Of a DNA stretch of 64,000 bases, positions 43,043-56,970 are shown piece by piece. Within the stretch, counting starts at the first letter, position 1. The number at the start of each line of letters is the position of its first letter. The notes beneath the pieces are model-generated. The model worked only from the letters and a program-made list of their open reading frames with translations. It had not been told where the DNA came from and searched no databases. The position numbers were made by a program, and so were the translations under genes. Origin of the DNA: JAMXLO01 sp963791495 (GTDB taxonomy: Bacteria > Pseudomonadota > Alphaproteobacteria > Acetobacterales > Acetobacteraceae); contig CAWBST010000021.1 of NCBI GenBank assembly GCA_963791495.1, positions 248,001-312,000 of the forward strand. Reading direction: 5' to 3'.

Positions 43043-46000
43043 TTGTCCGTGCATTTCCGCCGCATGCGCATCGCCGGCTTCAAGAGCTTCGCCGAGCCGG
43101 TCAGCGTCGAGATCCACGCCGGCCTCACCGGCATCGTGGGCCCGAACGGCTGCGGCAAGTCCAACGTGGTCGAGGCGCTGCGCTGGGCGATGGGCGAGCA
43201 GAGCACGCGCTCGCTTCGCGCCGGCGAGATGGACGACGTGATCTTCGCCGGCACCGCGGGACGCCCGTCGCGCAATCTGGCGGAGGTGACGCTGACGCTG
43301 GACGACACGGCCGGTGCGGCGCCGCCGCCGTTCCACGAACAGCCGGAACTGGAAATCGTGCGCCGCATCGAGCGGGGCGCCGGCAGCGAATATCGGGTGA
43401 ACGGCAAGGAGGTGCGGGCACGCGACGTGCAGACGCTGTTCGCCGACCTGGCAACCGGGGCGCACGCCTCCGGCATGGTGAGCCAGGGGCGTGTCGGCGC
43501 ACTGGTCACCGCCAAGCCGGAGGATCGCCGCGCGGTGCTGGAGGAGGCGGCCGGCATCACCGGTCTGCACGCCCGGCGGCACGAGGCGGAACTGAAGCTC
43601 CGCGCGGCGGAGGCCAATCTGGCGCGGGCCGACGATCTGCGCGGACAGCTCGAGGTGCAGCTTGGCGCGTTGAAGCGGCAGGCGCGGCAGGCCAGCCGCT
43701 ATCGCAACATCTCCGGCGCGATCCGTCAGGCGGAGGCGGAATTCCTGGCCATCCAGCGCGCCCGTACGGCTGCCGTGCGCTCGGAGGCGGAAGCGGCGTT
43801 GCATGCGGCACGCATGGCAGTCGCCGCAGCCACGGAGGCCGCCACCCAGGCCGCAGCCCAGGCCGCAGAGGCCGCCGCGGCACTGCCGCCCTTGCGCTCC
43901 GCCGAGTCGGACGCCCGCACCGCGCTGGAACGCCACCGGGTGGCCCAGGAGCAGATCGCCGCAGAAGAGGAGAGAGCCCGCGCCGCGCTCGCGGATGCGA
44001 CGAGACGCCTGACCCAGCTCGGTCAGGATCTGGCGCACGCCGAACAGCTCAGGAACGACTCCGAGGCAGCCGAAGCGCGGCTCGTCACGGAAGACTCCGC
44101 GCTGGCCGAGGCAGATGCGGACTTTGCGGCGCGCGCCACGGAGGCTGAAACGAAGCTCGCGGACGCCGTCGATGCGGTACACGTGGCAGAGGCCGAGGCC
44201 AATCGCGCCACGGAGGCCGCAGCTGAGGCGAATGCTCGCGCTCAGACCGTGGCAAGGCAGCTCGGTGAAGCCGAGCAGCGCTGGCGGCGACTGGATCAGC
44301 AGTTCGCGCAGGTTCGCACGGAGCGCGATCAGATCAGCGCACGGGCCGTCGATCCCGCGGCACTCGAGGCCGCAAGCGCGGAACAGGCCGCCGCCGAAGG
44401 AGTTCTGGGGTCGGCACGCGACGCCCTTGTTGCCGCGGAGCAGGCCCGCGCCGCGACCGGTCCGGCGTTGGCTGCCGCCCGCGAGCGACAGACCGCCGCC
44501 GACTCGGCGCACGCCAAGCTGGCGGCGGAGGCGCATGCCATCGCCGAAGTGCTGGCGGTGAAGGACGGTGAGCGGTGGCCGCCGATGGTTGACGCATTGA
44601 GCGTTCCCACCGGGCTGGAGACCGCGCTCGGTGCGGCATTGGGGGAAGAACTGACCTCCGCTGCCGACACCGCTGCGGCGCGGCATTGGCGGGAGCTTTC
44701 ACCGTTCGACCCCGCTCCCAAGCTGCCGGGCTGCGCGACCCCACTGGCAGCGTTGGTCGAGGCACCGTCAGCCCTGACACGCGTGCTTTCGCAAACCGGG
44801 CTGGTGGAAGACAGCGCCATCGGCGAAGGGGCGCAGGCCGGTCTGGCACCCGGCCAGGTGCTGGTCTCGCGCGAAGGCGCTGTCTGGCGCTGGGATGGCT
44901 ATACGATCCGAGCCGGCACTGCGACCGCGGCCGCCGTCCGGCTGCAACAGCGCAACCGGTTGTCCCTGCTGCAGCGCGACCTCGCCGCGGCGCGCGTGGA
45001 AGCCGAAGCAGCGCACGAGGCTCGCGTTGTTGCTGCTGATGCCGACCAGGCGGCAATGGCTGCCGAACGCCAGGCCCGCGCGGATCGGGCGAGCGCCGAG
45101 CAGACCCTGGAGAGGACGCGTGGAACGCACGAGCAGCTTCGCGCGCGTGCCACCGAGATTTCCGCGCGACTTGCCGGCATCGACACGCAGATCGAGCGTC
45201 TGACCGCCGACACCGCCGAAGCCAGCGCCGCCCTCGCCCTCGCCCGCGATGCGCACGCAGCATTACCAGATCTGGAAGCACTCCGCGGCGTGGTCGACGC
45301 TGCGCGTGCGGCGCTGACTACGGCCCGATCGACGGACGCCGCAGCACGGGCCGAACGCGAGGCGTTGGGCCATGAGCATGCGGTCCGTACTGCCCGGCGA
45401 TCTGCGATCACGACGGAGCGTAGCGACTGGACGCAGCGCGCCGCCGATGCCTGCCGCAGGGTGGACGAACTGACGGAGCGGCGGGGAGCGGCCGAAGCCG
45501 AGCATACGGCTCTGCAAGCGGCACCGGGCCTGATTGCCGCGCGTCGCGCCGAAGCCCTCGATGCGTTGGAGGCAGCTGAGGCGACGCACCGTGCAGCAGC
45601 CGACAGCCTGGCGGCCGCGGCAGGCCGATCGGCGGAGTCGGATCGCGCCGCACGCGCCGCGGAGGCTTCGCTGGGTGCGGCTCGCGAGGACTCGGTACGC
45701 GCGGAGGGAGCCGCGGCCCAGGCGGAGCAGGCCTGGAGCACCATGGAGGAACGTATCACCGAACGGCTGGGGTCCAGCCCTGCCATGCCCGATCCGCCGG
45801 CGGAGCTTTCCCCTGAAGTGGAAGAGAAGGCGCGCCGCCGCCTCGAACGGCTGCTGAAAGAGCGCGAGGAGATGGGGCCGGTGAACCTCCGCGCCGATGT
45901 CGAGGCGGAAGCGGTCGAGAAGCAGATCGCCAGCATCGTTGCCGACCGCGACGAGCTCACCACCGCCATCGCCAAGCTGCGTGGCTCGATCGGACACCTC

Positions 46001-46513
46001 AATCGCGAGGGCCGCGAGCGGCTCGGTTCTGTGTTCGAACAGATCGACCGCAATTTCCAGGCACTGTTCACCCGCATGTTCGGTGGCGGCAGGGCGCATC
46101 TCGCACTGGTAGGCTCCGACGATCCGCTGGAGGCTGGTCTCGAGATCTACGCTCAGCCGCCGGGCAAGAAGCTGGCGACGCTGTCGCTGCTGTCGGGCGG
46201 CGAACAGGCGCTGACCGCATTGTCCCTGATCTTCGCGGTCTTCCGGTGCAATCCTGCGCCAGTGTGCGTACTGGACGAGGTGGACGCGCCGCTGGATGAC
46301 GCCAACGTCGACCGGTTCTGCACGCTGCTGGACGATATGGTGCGGGAGACCGACACACGGTTCCTGGTGGTGACGCATCACCCGCTTACGATGGCGCGGA
46401 TGGACCGGCTGTATGGTGTGACGATGCAGGAGCGCGGCGTGTCGCGTCTTCTGTCGGTCGATCTGCAGCGCGCCGCAGAGATGGCCGAGCCCCCTCGCCT
46501 CGCGGCTGAGTAA
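43043..46513 (+). CDS. smc: Chromosome segregation protein SMC
   Basis: 1156 residues. Walker A is GIVGPNGCGKSNVVEALRWA near the N-terminus. Two long Ala/Glu/Arg-rich coiled coils flank a hinge at about residues 500-650 (LAVKDGERWPPMVDALSVPT). The C-terminal head has the signature LSLLSGGEQALTALSLIFAV and Walker B VCVLDEVDAPLDDANVDRFC. TTG at 43043 follows GGAGG by 7 bp; GTG at 43049 is the alternative. It compacts and separates chromosomes. The frame is open throughout 3.5 kb, notable given the frameshifts elsewhere. Confidence 0.95.
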   Translation: MSVHFRRMRIAGFKSFAEPVSVEIHAGLTGIVGPNGCGKSNVVEALRWAMGEQSTRSLRAGEMDDVIFAGTAGRPSRNLAEVTLTLDDTAGAAPPPFHEQPELEIVRRIERGAGSEYRVNGKEVRARDVQTLFADLATGAHASGMVSQGRVGALVTAKPEDRRAVLEEAAGITGLHARRHEAELKLRAAEANLARADDLRGQLEVQLGALKRQARQASRYRNISGAIRQAEAEFLAIQRARTAAVRSEAEAALHAARMAVAAATEAATQAAAQAAEAAAALPPLRSAESDARTALERHRVAQEQIAAEEERARAALADATRRLTQLGQDLAHAEQLRNDSEAAEARLVTEDSALAEADADFAARATEAETKLADAVDAVHVAEAEANRATEAAAEANARAQTVARQLGEAEQRWRRLDQQFAQVRTERDQISARAVDPAALEAASAEQAAAEGVLGSARDALVAAEQARAATGPALAAARERQTAADSAHAKLAAEAHAIAEVLAVKDGERWPPMVDALSVPTGLETALGAALGEELTSAADTAAARHWRELSPFDPAPKLPGCATPLAALVEAPSALTRVLSQTGLVEDSAIGEGAQAGLAPGQVLVSREGAVWRWDGYTIRAGTATAAAVRLQQRNRLSLLQRDLAAARVEAEAAHEARVVAADADQAAMAAERQARADRASAEQTLERTRGTHEQLRARATEISARLAGIDTQIERLTADTAEASAALALARDAHAALPDLEALRGVVDAARAALTTARSTDAAARAEREALGHEHAVRTARRSAITTERSDWTQRAADACRRVDELTERRGAAEAEHTALQAAPGLIAARRAEALDALEAAEATHRAAADSLAAAAGRSAESDRAARAAEASLGAAREDSVRAEGAAAQAEQAWSTMEERITERLGSSPAMPDPPAELSPEVEEKARRRLERLLKEREEMGPVNLRADVEAEAVEKQIASIVADRDELTTAIAKLRGSIGHLNREGRERLGSVFEQIDRNFQALFTRMFGGGRAHLALVGSDDPLEAGLEIYAQPPGKKLATLSLLSGGEQALTALSLIFAVFRCNPAPVCVLDEVDAPLDDANVDRFCTLLDDMVRETDTRFLVVTHHPLTMARMDRLYGVTMQERGVSRLLSVDLQRAAEMAEPPRLAAE

Positions 46514-46621
46514 CTACAGCGATCGTCGACGCGTTGCGGTGAGTCACCGAGCAGGCCTAGCCTGACGGATAGTCGGTGGCCTGCGTCACCGCGGGCCGCC
46601 TCCAACTTACGGGAGGATGCG

Positions 46622-47503
46622 ATGAGTGGTGCTGGTGAATTGCGTTCGCTGCTGCGAAGCGGTGCGATGGTGATCGCTCCCGGTGCTTATGACGGCCTGA
46701 CGGCGAAGCTGGTGGCGCAGGCCGGCTTTCCTGCGGTTTACATGACCGGCGCAGGTACGTCCGTATCGCACGGCTATCCCGATTTCGGCCTCCTGACGAT
46801 GAGCGAGATGGTGGAGAACGCCGCGCGAATTGTCAGCGCAGTCGATGTACCGGTGATTGCCGACGCCGATACCGGTTATGGGAACGAGCTGAACGTCTTC
46901 CGCACAGTGCAGGAATACGAGCGGCGCGGGGTGGCCGCGATCCATATCGAGGATCAGGTGTCGCCGAAGAAATGCGGCCATCTCGATGACAAGGAGATCG
47001 TGCCGCGCGACGAGTACATCGCGAAGATCCGTGCCGCACTTGCCGCAAGGCGCAACAGAGACTTCATGATCATCGCGCGGACTGACGCACGGGCGGTCGC
47101 CGGCCTCGATGAGGCGATAGCGCGCGCCAACGCGGCACTGACCGCAGGCGCCGACATGGCGTTCGTCGAGGCGCCGCAGACGATGGAGGAACTCGCTGCA
47201 GTGCCGAAGCGCGTCGCGGGGCCGTGCCTGTTGAACGTGGTGCGCGGCGGCAAGACGCCGGAGATCGATCTGCGACAGGCGCAGACGATGGGCTACCGGC
47301 TGGCGATCGTTCCCGGCCTGCTGCTGAAGGCGGTGATCGGTGCTTGTGACGAGGTTCTGACGGAACTCAAGGCGACACATGTCCATCCGATACCGCGCAA
47401 CGACATGACCGTGCGCGACGCATTCAACCGAGTTGGCGCCGACGATTGGGATGCGCTGCGCACCCGCTTCCGCGATCCGGAGCAAAGCCGCGCCGCGGAG
47501 TAG
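46622..47503 (+). CDS. Isocitrate lyase/PEP mutase family protein
   Basis: 293 residues in the PEP mutase barrel. YMTGAGTSVSHGYPDFGLLT leads to the Mg-binding DADTGYG, and the signature loop EDQVSPKKCGH carries the catalytic Cys. RTDAR and LNVVRGGKTPE are also conserved. Relatives include methylisocitrate lyase, oxaloacetate decarboxylase and carboxyphosphonoenolpyruvate mutase; the KKCGH motif favours a C-C lyase. Substrate not assignable. AGGATG lies just before the ATG. Confidence 0.87.
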   Translation: MSGAGELRSLLRSGAMVIAPGAYDGLTAKLVAQAGFPAVYMTGAGTSVSHGYPDFGLLTMSEMVENAARIVSAVDVPVIADADTGYGNELNVFRTVQEYERRGVAAIHIEDQVSPKKCGHLDDKEIVPRDEYIAKIRAALAARRNRDFMIIARTDARAVAGLDEAIARANAALTAGADMAFVEAPQTMEELAAVPKRVAGPCLLNVVRGGKTPEIDLRQAQTMGYRLAIVPGLLLKAVIGACDEVLTELKATHVHPIPRNDMTVRDAFNRVGADDWDALRTRFRDPEQSRAAE

Positions 47504-47557
47504 CGTCAGTTCTGGCTTCGTGACAAGCTGAACAAAGAGGTCTGTGGGGAGGCGATC

Positions 47558-48511
47558 ATGGCGACAGTGGGCAGTGGTGATTACGTATACGAGCCTGTCG
47601 TGGACTGGGCGAAGCTGCCGCCCGGCTGGTCGTTCAAGGAGATCGGCTCGGTCGGCGTCGATCAGAACGACAACGTCTATGTATTCAATCGCGGCGAACA
47701 CCCGATGATCGTGTTCGACCGCGAGGGTAATTTCCTGCGCTCGTGGGGCGAGGGCGTGTTTCCGCGCGCGCACGGCGTGTTCATGGCGCCGGACGGCACG
47801 ATCTGGCTCACCGATGACGGCGACCACACCGTCCGGCAGTGCACGCTGGAGGGCAAGGTGCTGCTCACCCTCGGCATTCCCGGCAAGCCTGCTCCCTATA
47901 TGAGCGGCGAGCCGTTCCATCGCTGCACGCACACAGCGATGTCGCCGCAGGGCGACATCTATGTGTCCGACGGATACGGCAACTCGCGGGTGCACAAGTT
48001 CACGCCGGACGGCAGGCTGCTGTTGTCGTGGGGTGCGCCGGGTACCGATCCGGGCGAGTTCAACATCGCGCACAACATCACCTGCGACGCCGATGGCTGG
48101 GTGTACGTGGCCGACCGCGAGAACCATCGCGTGCAGGTGTTCGACGGCAACGGCAAGTACGAGACGCAGTGGAACAATCTGCACCGGCCGTGCGGGCTTT
48201 TCATGCCGCCGGGCAAGTGCCCGATCTGCTATATCGGCGAGCTCGGGGCGGTGCAGCCGGTCAGCCGCAACGTTCCAAATCTCGGACCACGCGTAACGAT
48301 CGTCGACCATACCGGCAAACGCATCGCCAGGCTGGGCGGAATGGGGCCAGGCATGGGCCCGACGGAATTCCTCGCGCCGCACGGGCTGACCGTGGATTCG
48401 CACGGCGACCTCTATGTTGGCGAGGTGTCGTGGACGAACTGGCCGCAGACGTTCAAGGACCAGCCACGGCCGGACAATCTACGCTCGCTGCACAAGTTCA
48501 GGAAGGTGTGA
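47558..48511 (+). CDS. NHL-repeat beta-propeller protein (peptidyl-hydroxyglycine lyase-like)
   Basis: 317 residues of repeated propeller blades, for example GVDQNDNVYVFNRGEHPMIV, GTIWLTDDGDHTVRQCTLEG, GDIYVSDGYGNSRVHKFTPD and GWVYVADRENHRVQVFDGNG. The pattern and conserved His/Tyr residues resemble the lyase domain of peptidylglycine alpha-amidating enzyme. No signal peptide is seen, so it is probably cytosolic and may not be an amidating lyase at all. It lies between a PEP-mutase-family lyase and 3-hydroxybutyrate dehydrogenase. Confidence 0.8.
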   Translation: MATVGSGDYVYEPVVDWAKLPPGWSFKEIGSVGVDQNDNVYVFNRGEHPMIVFDREGNFLRSWGEGVFPRAHGVFMAPDGTIWLTDDGDHTVRQCTLEGKVLLTLGIPGKPAPYMSGEPFHRCTHTAMSPQGDIYVSDGYGNSRVHKFTPDGRLLLSWGAPGTDPGEFNIAHNITCDADGWVYVADRENHRVQVFDGNGKYETQWNNLHRPCGLFMPPGKCPICYIGELGAVQPVSRNVPNLGPRVTIVDHTGKRIARLGGMGPGMGPTEFLAPHGLTVDSHGDLYVGEVSWTNWPQTFKDQPRPDNLRSLHKFRKV

Positions 48512-48609
48512 CCTGTTAGGATGATGCGGCGCCGCACAGGCTTGATTTGTGCGGCGCAGCAGAAGTCTGCCAAGCTTGCCGCGCGGCCAGCAATGGAAGG
48601 ACGCGCGCC

Positions 48610-49395
48610 ATGAGCTTGAAAGGCAAGGCAGCCTTGGTGACTGGGTCCACCAGCGGGATCGGGCTCGGCATCGCGCGTGCCTTGGCCGCGACTGGTGCCG
48701 ACATAATGCTGAACGGGTTCGGTGATCTCGCAGATATCGAGACCCAGTGTACGATGCTGGCCACGGAATATGAGGTGCGTGTCGGCTATTCCGGGGCCGA
48801 CGTTTCGCGGCCGGAGCAGATCGCCGCGATGGTGGCGGAGACCGAGGCCAAATTCGGCTCGCTGGACATCCTGGTGAACAACGCCGGTATTCAGTTTGTC
48901 GCCAACATCGAGGATTTTCCCACGGAACGCTGGGACGCAATCATCGCCGTCAACATGTCCGCCGTGTTCCACGGCATGAAGTCCGCGATACCCGGGATGA
49001 AGCGACGTGGCTGGGGACGAATCGTCAACATCGCCTCGGCGCACGGCTTGGTGGCGAGCCCGCAGAAGCTCGCGTACGTCGCGGCCAAGCATGCCGTCGT
49101 CGGCATGACGAAGGTGGCGGCGATCGAGCTGGCCAATCATGGCGTGACTGTGAACGCGATCTGTCCCGGTTGGGTGCTGACCCCGCTGGTGCAGAAGCAG
49201 CTCGACGACAGAGCGGTGCGCGAGGGCACTGATGTGGAGACGCAGAAGCTCCGCTTCCTGACGGAGAAGCAGCCGATGGCGCAGTTCTCCACGCCGGAAC
49301 AGATCGGTGCGCTGGCAGTTTTCCTCTGCTCCGAAGGCGCCAGGACCATCACCGGCGCACCGCTGTCGATAGACGGTGGCTGGGTGGCGCAATGA
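48610..49395 (+). CDS. 3-hydroxybutyrate dehydrogenase (SDR family)
   Basis: 261 residues. The cofactor motif is TGSTSGIG at residues 11-18, followed by NNAG, the catalytic Ser in NIASAHGLVAS and Tyr/Lys in YVAAKHAVVGMTKV. NAICPGWVLTPLVQKQLDDR is typical of D-3-hydroxybutyrate dehydrogenases of the BdhA type, which oxidise 3-hydroxybutyrate to acetoacetate in polyhydroxybutyrate breakdown. The ATG at 48610 matches the family start. Confidence 0.85.
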   Translation: MSLKGKAALVTGSTSGIGLGIARALAATGADIMLNGFGDLADIETQCTMLATEYEVRVGYSGADVSRPEQIAAMVAETEAKFGSLDILVNNAGIQFVANIEDFPTERWDAIIAVNMSAVFHGMKSAIPGMKRRGWGRIVNIASAHGLVASPQKLAYVAAKHAVVGMTKVAAIELANHGVTVNAICPGWVLTPLVQKQLDDRAVREGTDVETQKLRFLTEKQPMAQFSTPEQIGALAVFLCSEGARTITGAPLSIDGGWVAQ

Positions 49396-49422
49396 CCTGC
49401 AACTGGTGTAGACGAGACCGTA

Positions 49423-50013
49423 ATGAGCGAGATCGCCCGATTTGCGGCGATGATGCGGCGGTCCGCCGAACTCAAGCAGCGGATTGCGGTCGAGTTGGCC
49501 GATGCCGTGGTCGCCGTCGTGGATGCATGCGAGGCCAGTCTGCGGCGCGGCGGCAAGCTCATGTTCTGCGGCAATGGCGGCTCCGCGGCGGACAGCCAGC
49601 ACCTGGCGACCGAGCTGCTGATCCGCCTGCGCGGTTCGGTGGAGCGCGCGTCCTGGCCGGCGCTCGCGCTGACGCTTGATCCGGCGACGCTGACGGCGGC
49701 CGGCAATGACTATGGCTACGAGTTCGTGTTCGAACGGCCGCTGCGTGGGCTGGGACGGCAGGGCGACGTGCTGTTCGGCATCAGCACGTCAGGCCGTTCC
49801 GCCAACGTCGTGCGGGCGCTGCGCGCGGCTCGGGAGATGGACATCGTGACAGTCGGTCTGCTGGGCAGCGCGGGCGAGCCGGCGCTCGGGCTTTGCGACC
49901 ACGTGCTGCTGGTGCCTGATTTGGAGACGGCGCGCATCCAGGAATGCCACATGGCGTTGGGTCACGCCGTGCTGGAACTGCTCGAGGACCGCCTTGTGAA
50001 GACCCCGCTGTGA
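49423..50013 (+). CDS. gmhA: D-sedoheptulose 7-phosphate isomerase (SIS domain)
   Basis: 196 residues with the GmhA sugar-phosphate site GGKLMFCGNGGSAADSQHLA, then GISTSGRSANVVRALRAA and ETARIQECHMALGHAVLELL. It makes D-glycero-D-manno-heptose 7-phosphate, the first step to ADP-heptose for lipopolysaccharide or exopolysaccharide. It overlaps the epimerase start by 4 bp, which links the two in one sugar-nucleotide pathway. A GT9 transferase sits at 15.4 kb. Confidence 0.88.
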   Translation: MSEIARFAAMMRRSAELKQRIAVELADAVVAVVDACEASLRRGGKLMFCGNGGSAADSQHLATELLIRLRGSVERASWPALALTLDPATLTAAGNDYGYEFVFERPLRGLGRQGDVLFGISTSGRSANVVRALRAAREMDIVTVGLLGSAGEPALGLCDHVLLVPDLETARIQECHMALGHAVLELLEDRLVKTPL

Positions 50014-50987
50014 CGGTCCTGCTGACCGGAGCGGCGGGCTTCATCGGCTATCACGTCGCCGAAGCGCTGCTGGCGCGGGGCGAGCGCGTACTGGGTGTGG
50101 ACAATCTGAATGCCTATTACGATGTGCGGCTGAAACAGGCGCGGTTGGCACGCCTCGACGGCAAGCCGGGCTTCACATTCCGTCAAGCGGATGTGGCCGA
50201 TCGGGAAACCGTCCATGGCCTCGTCGGGCAGGACCGCGACATTGAGTCGATCGTCCATCTGGCGGCGCAGGCCGGCGTGAGGCATTCGCTGACCGATCCG
50301 TATGCGTACGTCCAGTCGAACGTGATGGGGCATCTCGTCGTGCTGGAGGCTGCGCGTCTCGCGCCGAAGCTGCGACATGTCGTCTATGCCAGTTCGTCAT
50401 CGGTCTATGGCGCCAACACGCGTCTGCCGTTCAGCGAGGCGGACCGAGTGGATACGCCGGTCTCTATCTATGCGGCGACCAAGCGGGCGGACGAACTGAT
50501 CAGCCACGCCTATGCGCATCTGCACCGACTGCCGCAGACGGGACTGCGCTTCTTCACGGTGTATGGTCCGTGGGGCCGGCCGGACATGGCGTATTACAGC
50601 TTCGCTCGAGCGATCGTGGCAGCCGAGCCGATCACGCTCTACGACGGCGGCACGCTGCGGCGGGACTTTACCTACATCGACGACATCGTGGCTGGTGTGA
50701 TCGGGTGCCTGGACCGCCCGCCGGAGGGGGATCCGCCGGCTCGGGTGCTGAACATCGGCAATCACCGCAGCGAGCAGGTAAACACTCTCGTGCGGCTGCT
50801 GGAGAAGGCCTTGGGAAGGCAGGCAATTGTACGGGAGGCACCGCGGCCGCCGGCCGATGTGGAGGAGACGTTCGCCTCGATCGATGCCATCGCCGGGCTG
50901 ACCGGCTTTGCGCCGCGGACGTCGCTGGAGGAGGGAATTCCGCGTTTCGTGACATGGTTCAAGGCGTGGCACGGGCTCGACGAATAA
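50010..50987 (+). CDS. NAD-dependent epimerase/dehydratase (UDP-glucuronate 4-epimerase-like)
   Basis: 325 residues, extended SDR. GAAGFIGYHVAEALLARGER binds NAD, NLNAYYDVRLKQARL is typical of UDP-glucuronate epimerases, and YASSSSVYG plus YAATKRADE give the Ser and Tyr-x3-Lys. FFTVYGPWGRPDMAYYSFAR supports the UDP-hexuronate group. GTG at 50010 overlaps the gmhA stop. It probably makes a precursor for surface polysaccharide. Confidence 0.85.
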   Translation: MTVLLTGAAGFIGYHVAEALLARGERVLGVDNLNAYYDVRLKQARLARLDGKPGFTFRQADVADRETVHGLVGQDRDIESIVHLAAQAGVRHSLTDPYAYVQSNVMGHLVVLEAARLAPKLRHVVYASSSSVYGANTRLPFSEADRVDTPVSIYAATKRADELISHAYAHLHRLPQTGLRFFTVYGPWGRPDMAYYSFARAIVAAEPITLYDGGTLRRDFTYIDDIVAGVIGCLDRPPEGDPPARVLNIGNHRSEQVNTLVRLLEKALGRQAIVREAPRPPADVEETFASIDAIAGLTGFAPRTSLEEGIPRFVTWFKAWHGLDE

Positions 50988-51463
50988 GCCCGCGGAGGGC
51001 CTTGACCCTGGCAGCGAGGGGGCCTACATCGCGCTCCCGCCGCACCGGGCGGCCGGATTTGCCTCTTGCCTCCCCGGTGCGGTTAAGATAGGCTTCTTGT
51101 TCTGCGCCGCGTTTGGGCGCACATCTGAGCAAGCCAACCGATGTGCCCGTTCTTGCGGGGCCTTGGTCGACTTCGCTACGGTCTTTGACAGTTGCATAGG
51201 CTAGGAAGGGATACGTTGGCGGCGCCCTCGGGTCTCTCGTGCGCGAGCACGGGGCTGATCGAGCGGCCGGACCGGCGGTCTGGGTGAGTGGCACTCGGAC
51301 TTCGTTGGTTGGGCCTTGAGGGCGTCTGGAAGCGTATCTTCTTTGATGCGTTACAGTACGCTTTGAAGGCTGTTCCGGTTACTTATGGTGGCCGGGACGG
51401 ACCATAGAGTTCGGGTCTGTTCGTTGATGGGTCTTTCGTCCTCGGACGGGAGGCTCTGAGATG
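50988..51463 (+). promoter_or_regulatory. rRNA operon promoter and leader region
   Basis: No gene is visible in these 476 bp before 16S. CGGTCTTTGACA at 51179-51190 matches the boxA antitermination element. A promoter must lie upstream; TTGCCT at 51059-51064 and TAAGAT at 51084-51089 are a weak candidate pair with a long 19-bp spacer. boxA is the firmer part of the call. Confidence 0.5.
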
Positions 51464-52956
<1,493 letters not shown>

Positions 52957-53115
52957 AAGGAAGCCTCCTGAGGGTCTCGATCCTTGGGAAGCTCCGACAA
53001 AGTCTCCGGTGGATGCCGGAGGCGTCTCAGGCTGTTGGCTGCCGTTCGATCGGCGCCGCCAGCGTATCCCTTCCCCGCGATACAGTGATCGATGGCTGTG
53101 GCCCTCGATCGCCGA

Positions 53116-53192
<77 letters not shown>

Positions 53193-53221
53193 ATGCTCCT
53201 CATTGGCCAAGCCCTGGATTT

Positions 53222-53297
53222 GGGGGTGTAGCTCAGCTGGGAGAGCACCTGCTTTGCAAGCAGGGGGTCGTCGGTTCGAGTCCGATCACCTCCACCA
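53222..53297 (+). tRNA. tRNA-Ala (TGC)
   Basis: 76 nt including CCA. GGGGGTGTAGCTCAGCTGGG opens the molecule, the anticodon loop is CTTTGCAAG with TGC, and the T loop is TTCGAGTC. Second spacer tRNA, 29 bp after tRNA-Ile. Confidence 0.97.
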
Positions 53298-53678
53298 CTT
53301 CGGTGGTGTGGAGTGATCTGAAGTGATCCGGCATGTATCGCGGAGAAGCGAAAAGCAATCGGCATTGATGGTTCTGCCCCTGGAAACCCAGGATGAAACA
53401 GCGATGCCGGAGGTGTCTCCAGTTGGAGGCGCCGTCCCGCGGGTGATCCCCAAGGGCAGGTCTTTGTCAGGGTGAATCAGGTTCTGGTGCGTCTCTGGGC
53501 GCTTCCATCGCATGTCTGACCGAACGCTTTGCGGCGTTCAGCGATGGATTGGTGTTCAGAGGCGACTGTTGTGTGCTGAGCAAGAGTGATTTCTGCGATG
53601 AGCAGGATCATCCTTCGGATGGCAAATCTGAGGATGGTTTCTGTGCATGGTGGATGATGCGTCGAAAGGCGCGTCGCG
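53298..53678 (+). other. 16S-23S spacer, distal part
   Basis: 381 bp between tRNA-Ala and 23S with no gene seen. It holds rRNA processing-stem sequence; short frames here are not protein-like. Confidence 0.6.
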
Positions 53679-56428
<2,750 letters not shown>

Positions 56429-56457
56429 CCACACCATGCATGGAAATCATCCTCAGA

Positions 56458-56514
56458 CCCCGGATCAAGTCCGGGGCAGGTTTCAGCACGCGACACCCCC
56501 GGGTCATGCCGGGG
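56458..56514. repeat. Two palindromes in the 23S-5S spacer
   Basis: CCCCGGATCAAGTCCGGGG at 56458-56476 and CCCCGGGTCATGCCGGGG at 56497-56514 are separate hairpins of a type dispersed in alphaproteobacterial genomes. Here they sit inside the rRNA transcript. Confidence 0.7.
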
Positions 56515-56559
56515 CAGGCACCGGAACCTCGATCAGCCCTGAAATCGGATGGGCTGGAT

Positions 56560-56677
56560 GACCTGGTGGCTTTGGCGGGGGGCCCGCACCCGATCCCATC
56601 CCGAACTCGGCCGTGAAAACCCCCAGCGCCCATGGTACTGCGTCTCAAGGCGCGGGAGAGTAGGTCGCCGCCAGGTC
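56560..56677 (+). rRNA. rrf: 5S ribosomal RNA
   Basis: GACCTGGTGGC at the 5' end pairs with GCCGCCAGGTC at the 3' end. CCCGATCCCATCCCGAACTC is the conserved loop region. About 118 nt; limits within a few bases. Confidence 0.95.
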
Positions 56678-56703
56678 TTCCAGCCCATCCGTTTTCCGTT
56701 AGA

Positions 56704-56780
<77 letters not shown>

Positions 56781-56970
56781 ACGATCCCATCATTCGCCCA
56801 GAGCCGCCGTTCCCAGAGCCGGGACCGCCGGCTCCTGCGGCCGATGGCTGAGAGGCGTCGTCTTCGACCTGCAGGGTATCCACCCGGTGACCGCCGCGTT
56901 GGCGACGCGAGGGGAGCTCTGATCTAAACGGCGCTTGTATGGTAAGCATGCGGGGTAGGCCGCAGCGGGG

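Noticed and set aside
46607..48403. A 598-codon minus-strand open frame over the PEP-mutase and NHL genes
   Set aside because: Same codon-bias shadow effect; no recognisable domain, and the sense strand is well supported.
56840..56885. GGCTGAGAGGCG followed by GACCTGCAGGG, reminiscent of a TPP riboswitch
   Set aside because: The conserved CUGAUCUGG-like core and closing helices are missing and no thiamine gene follows.
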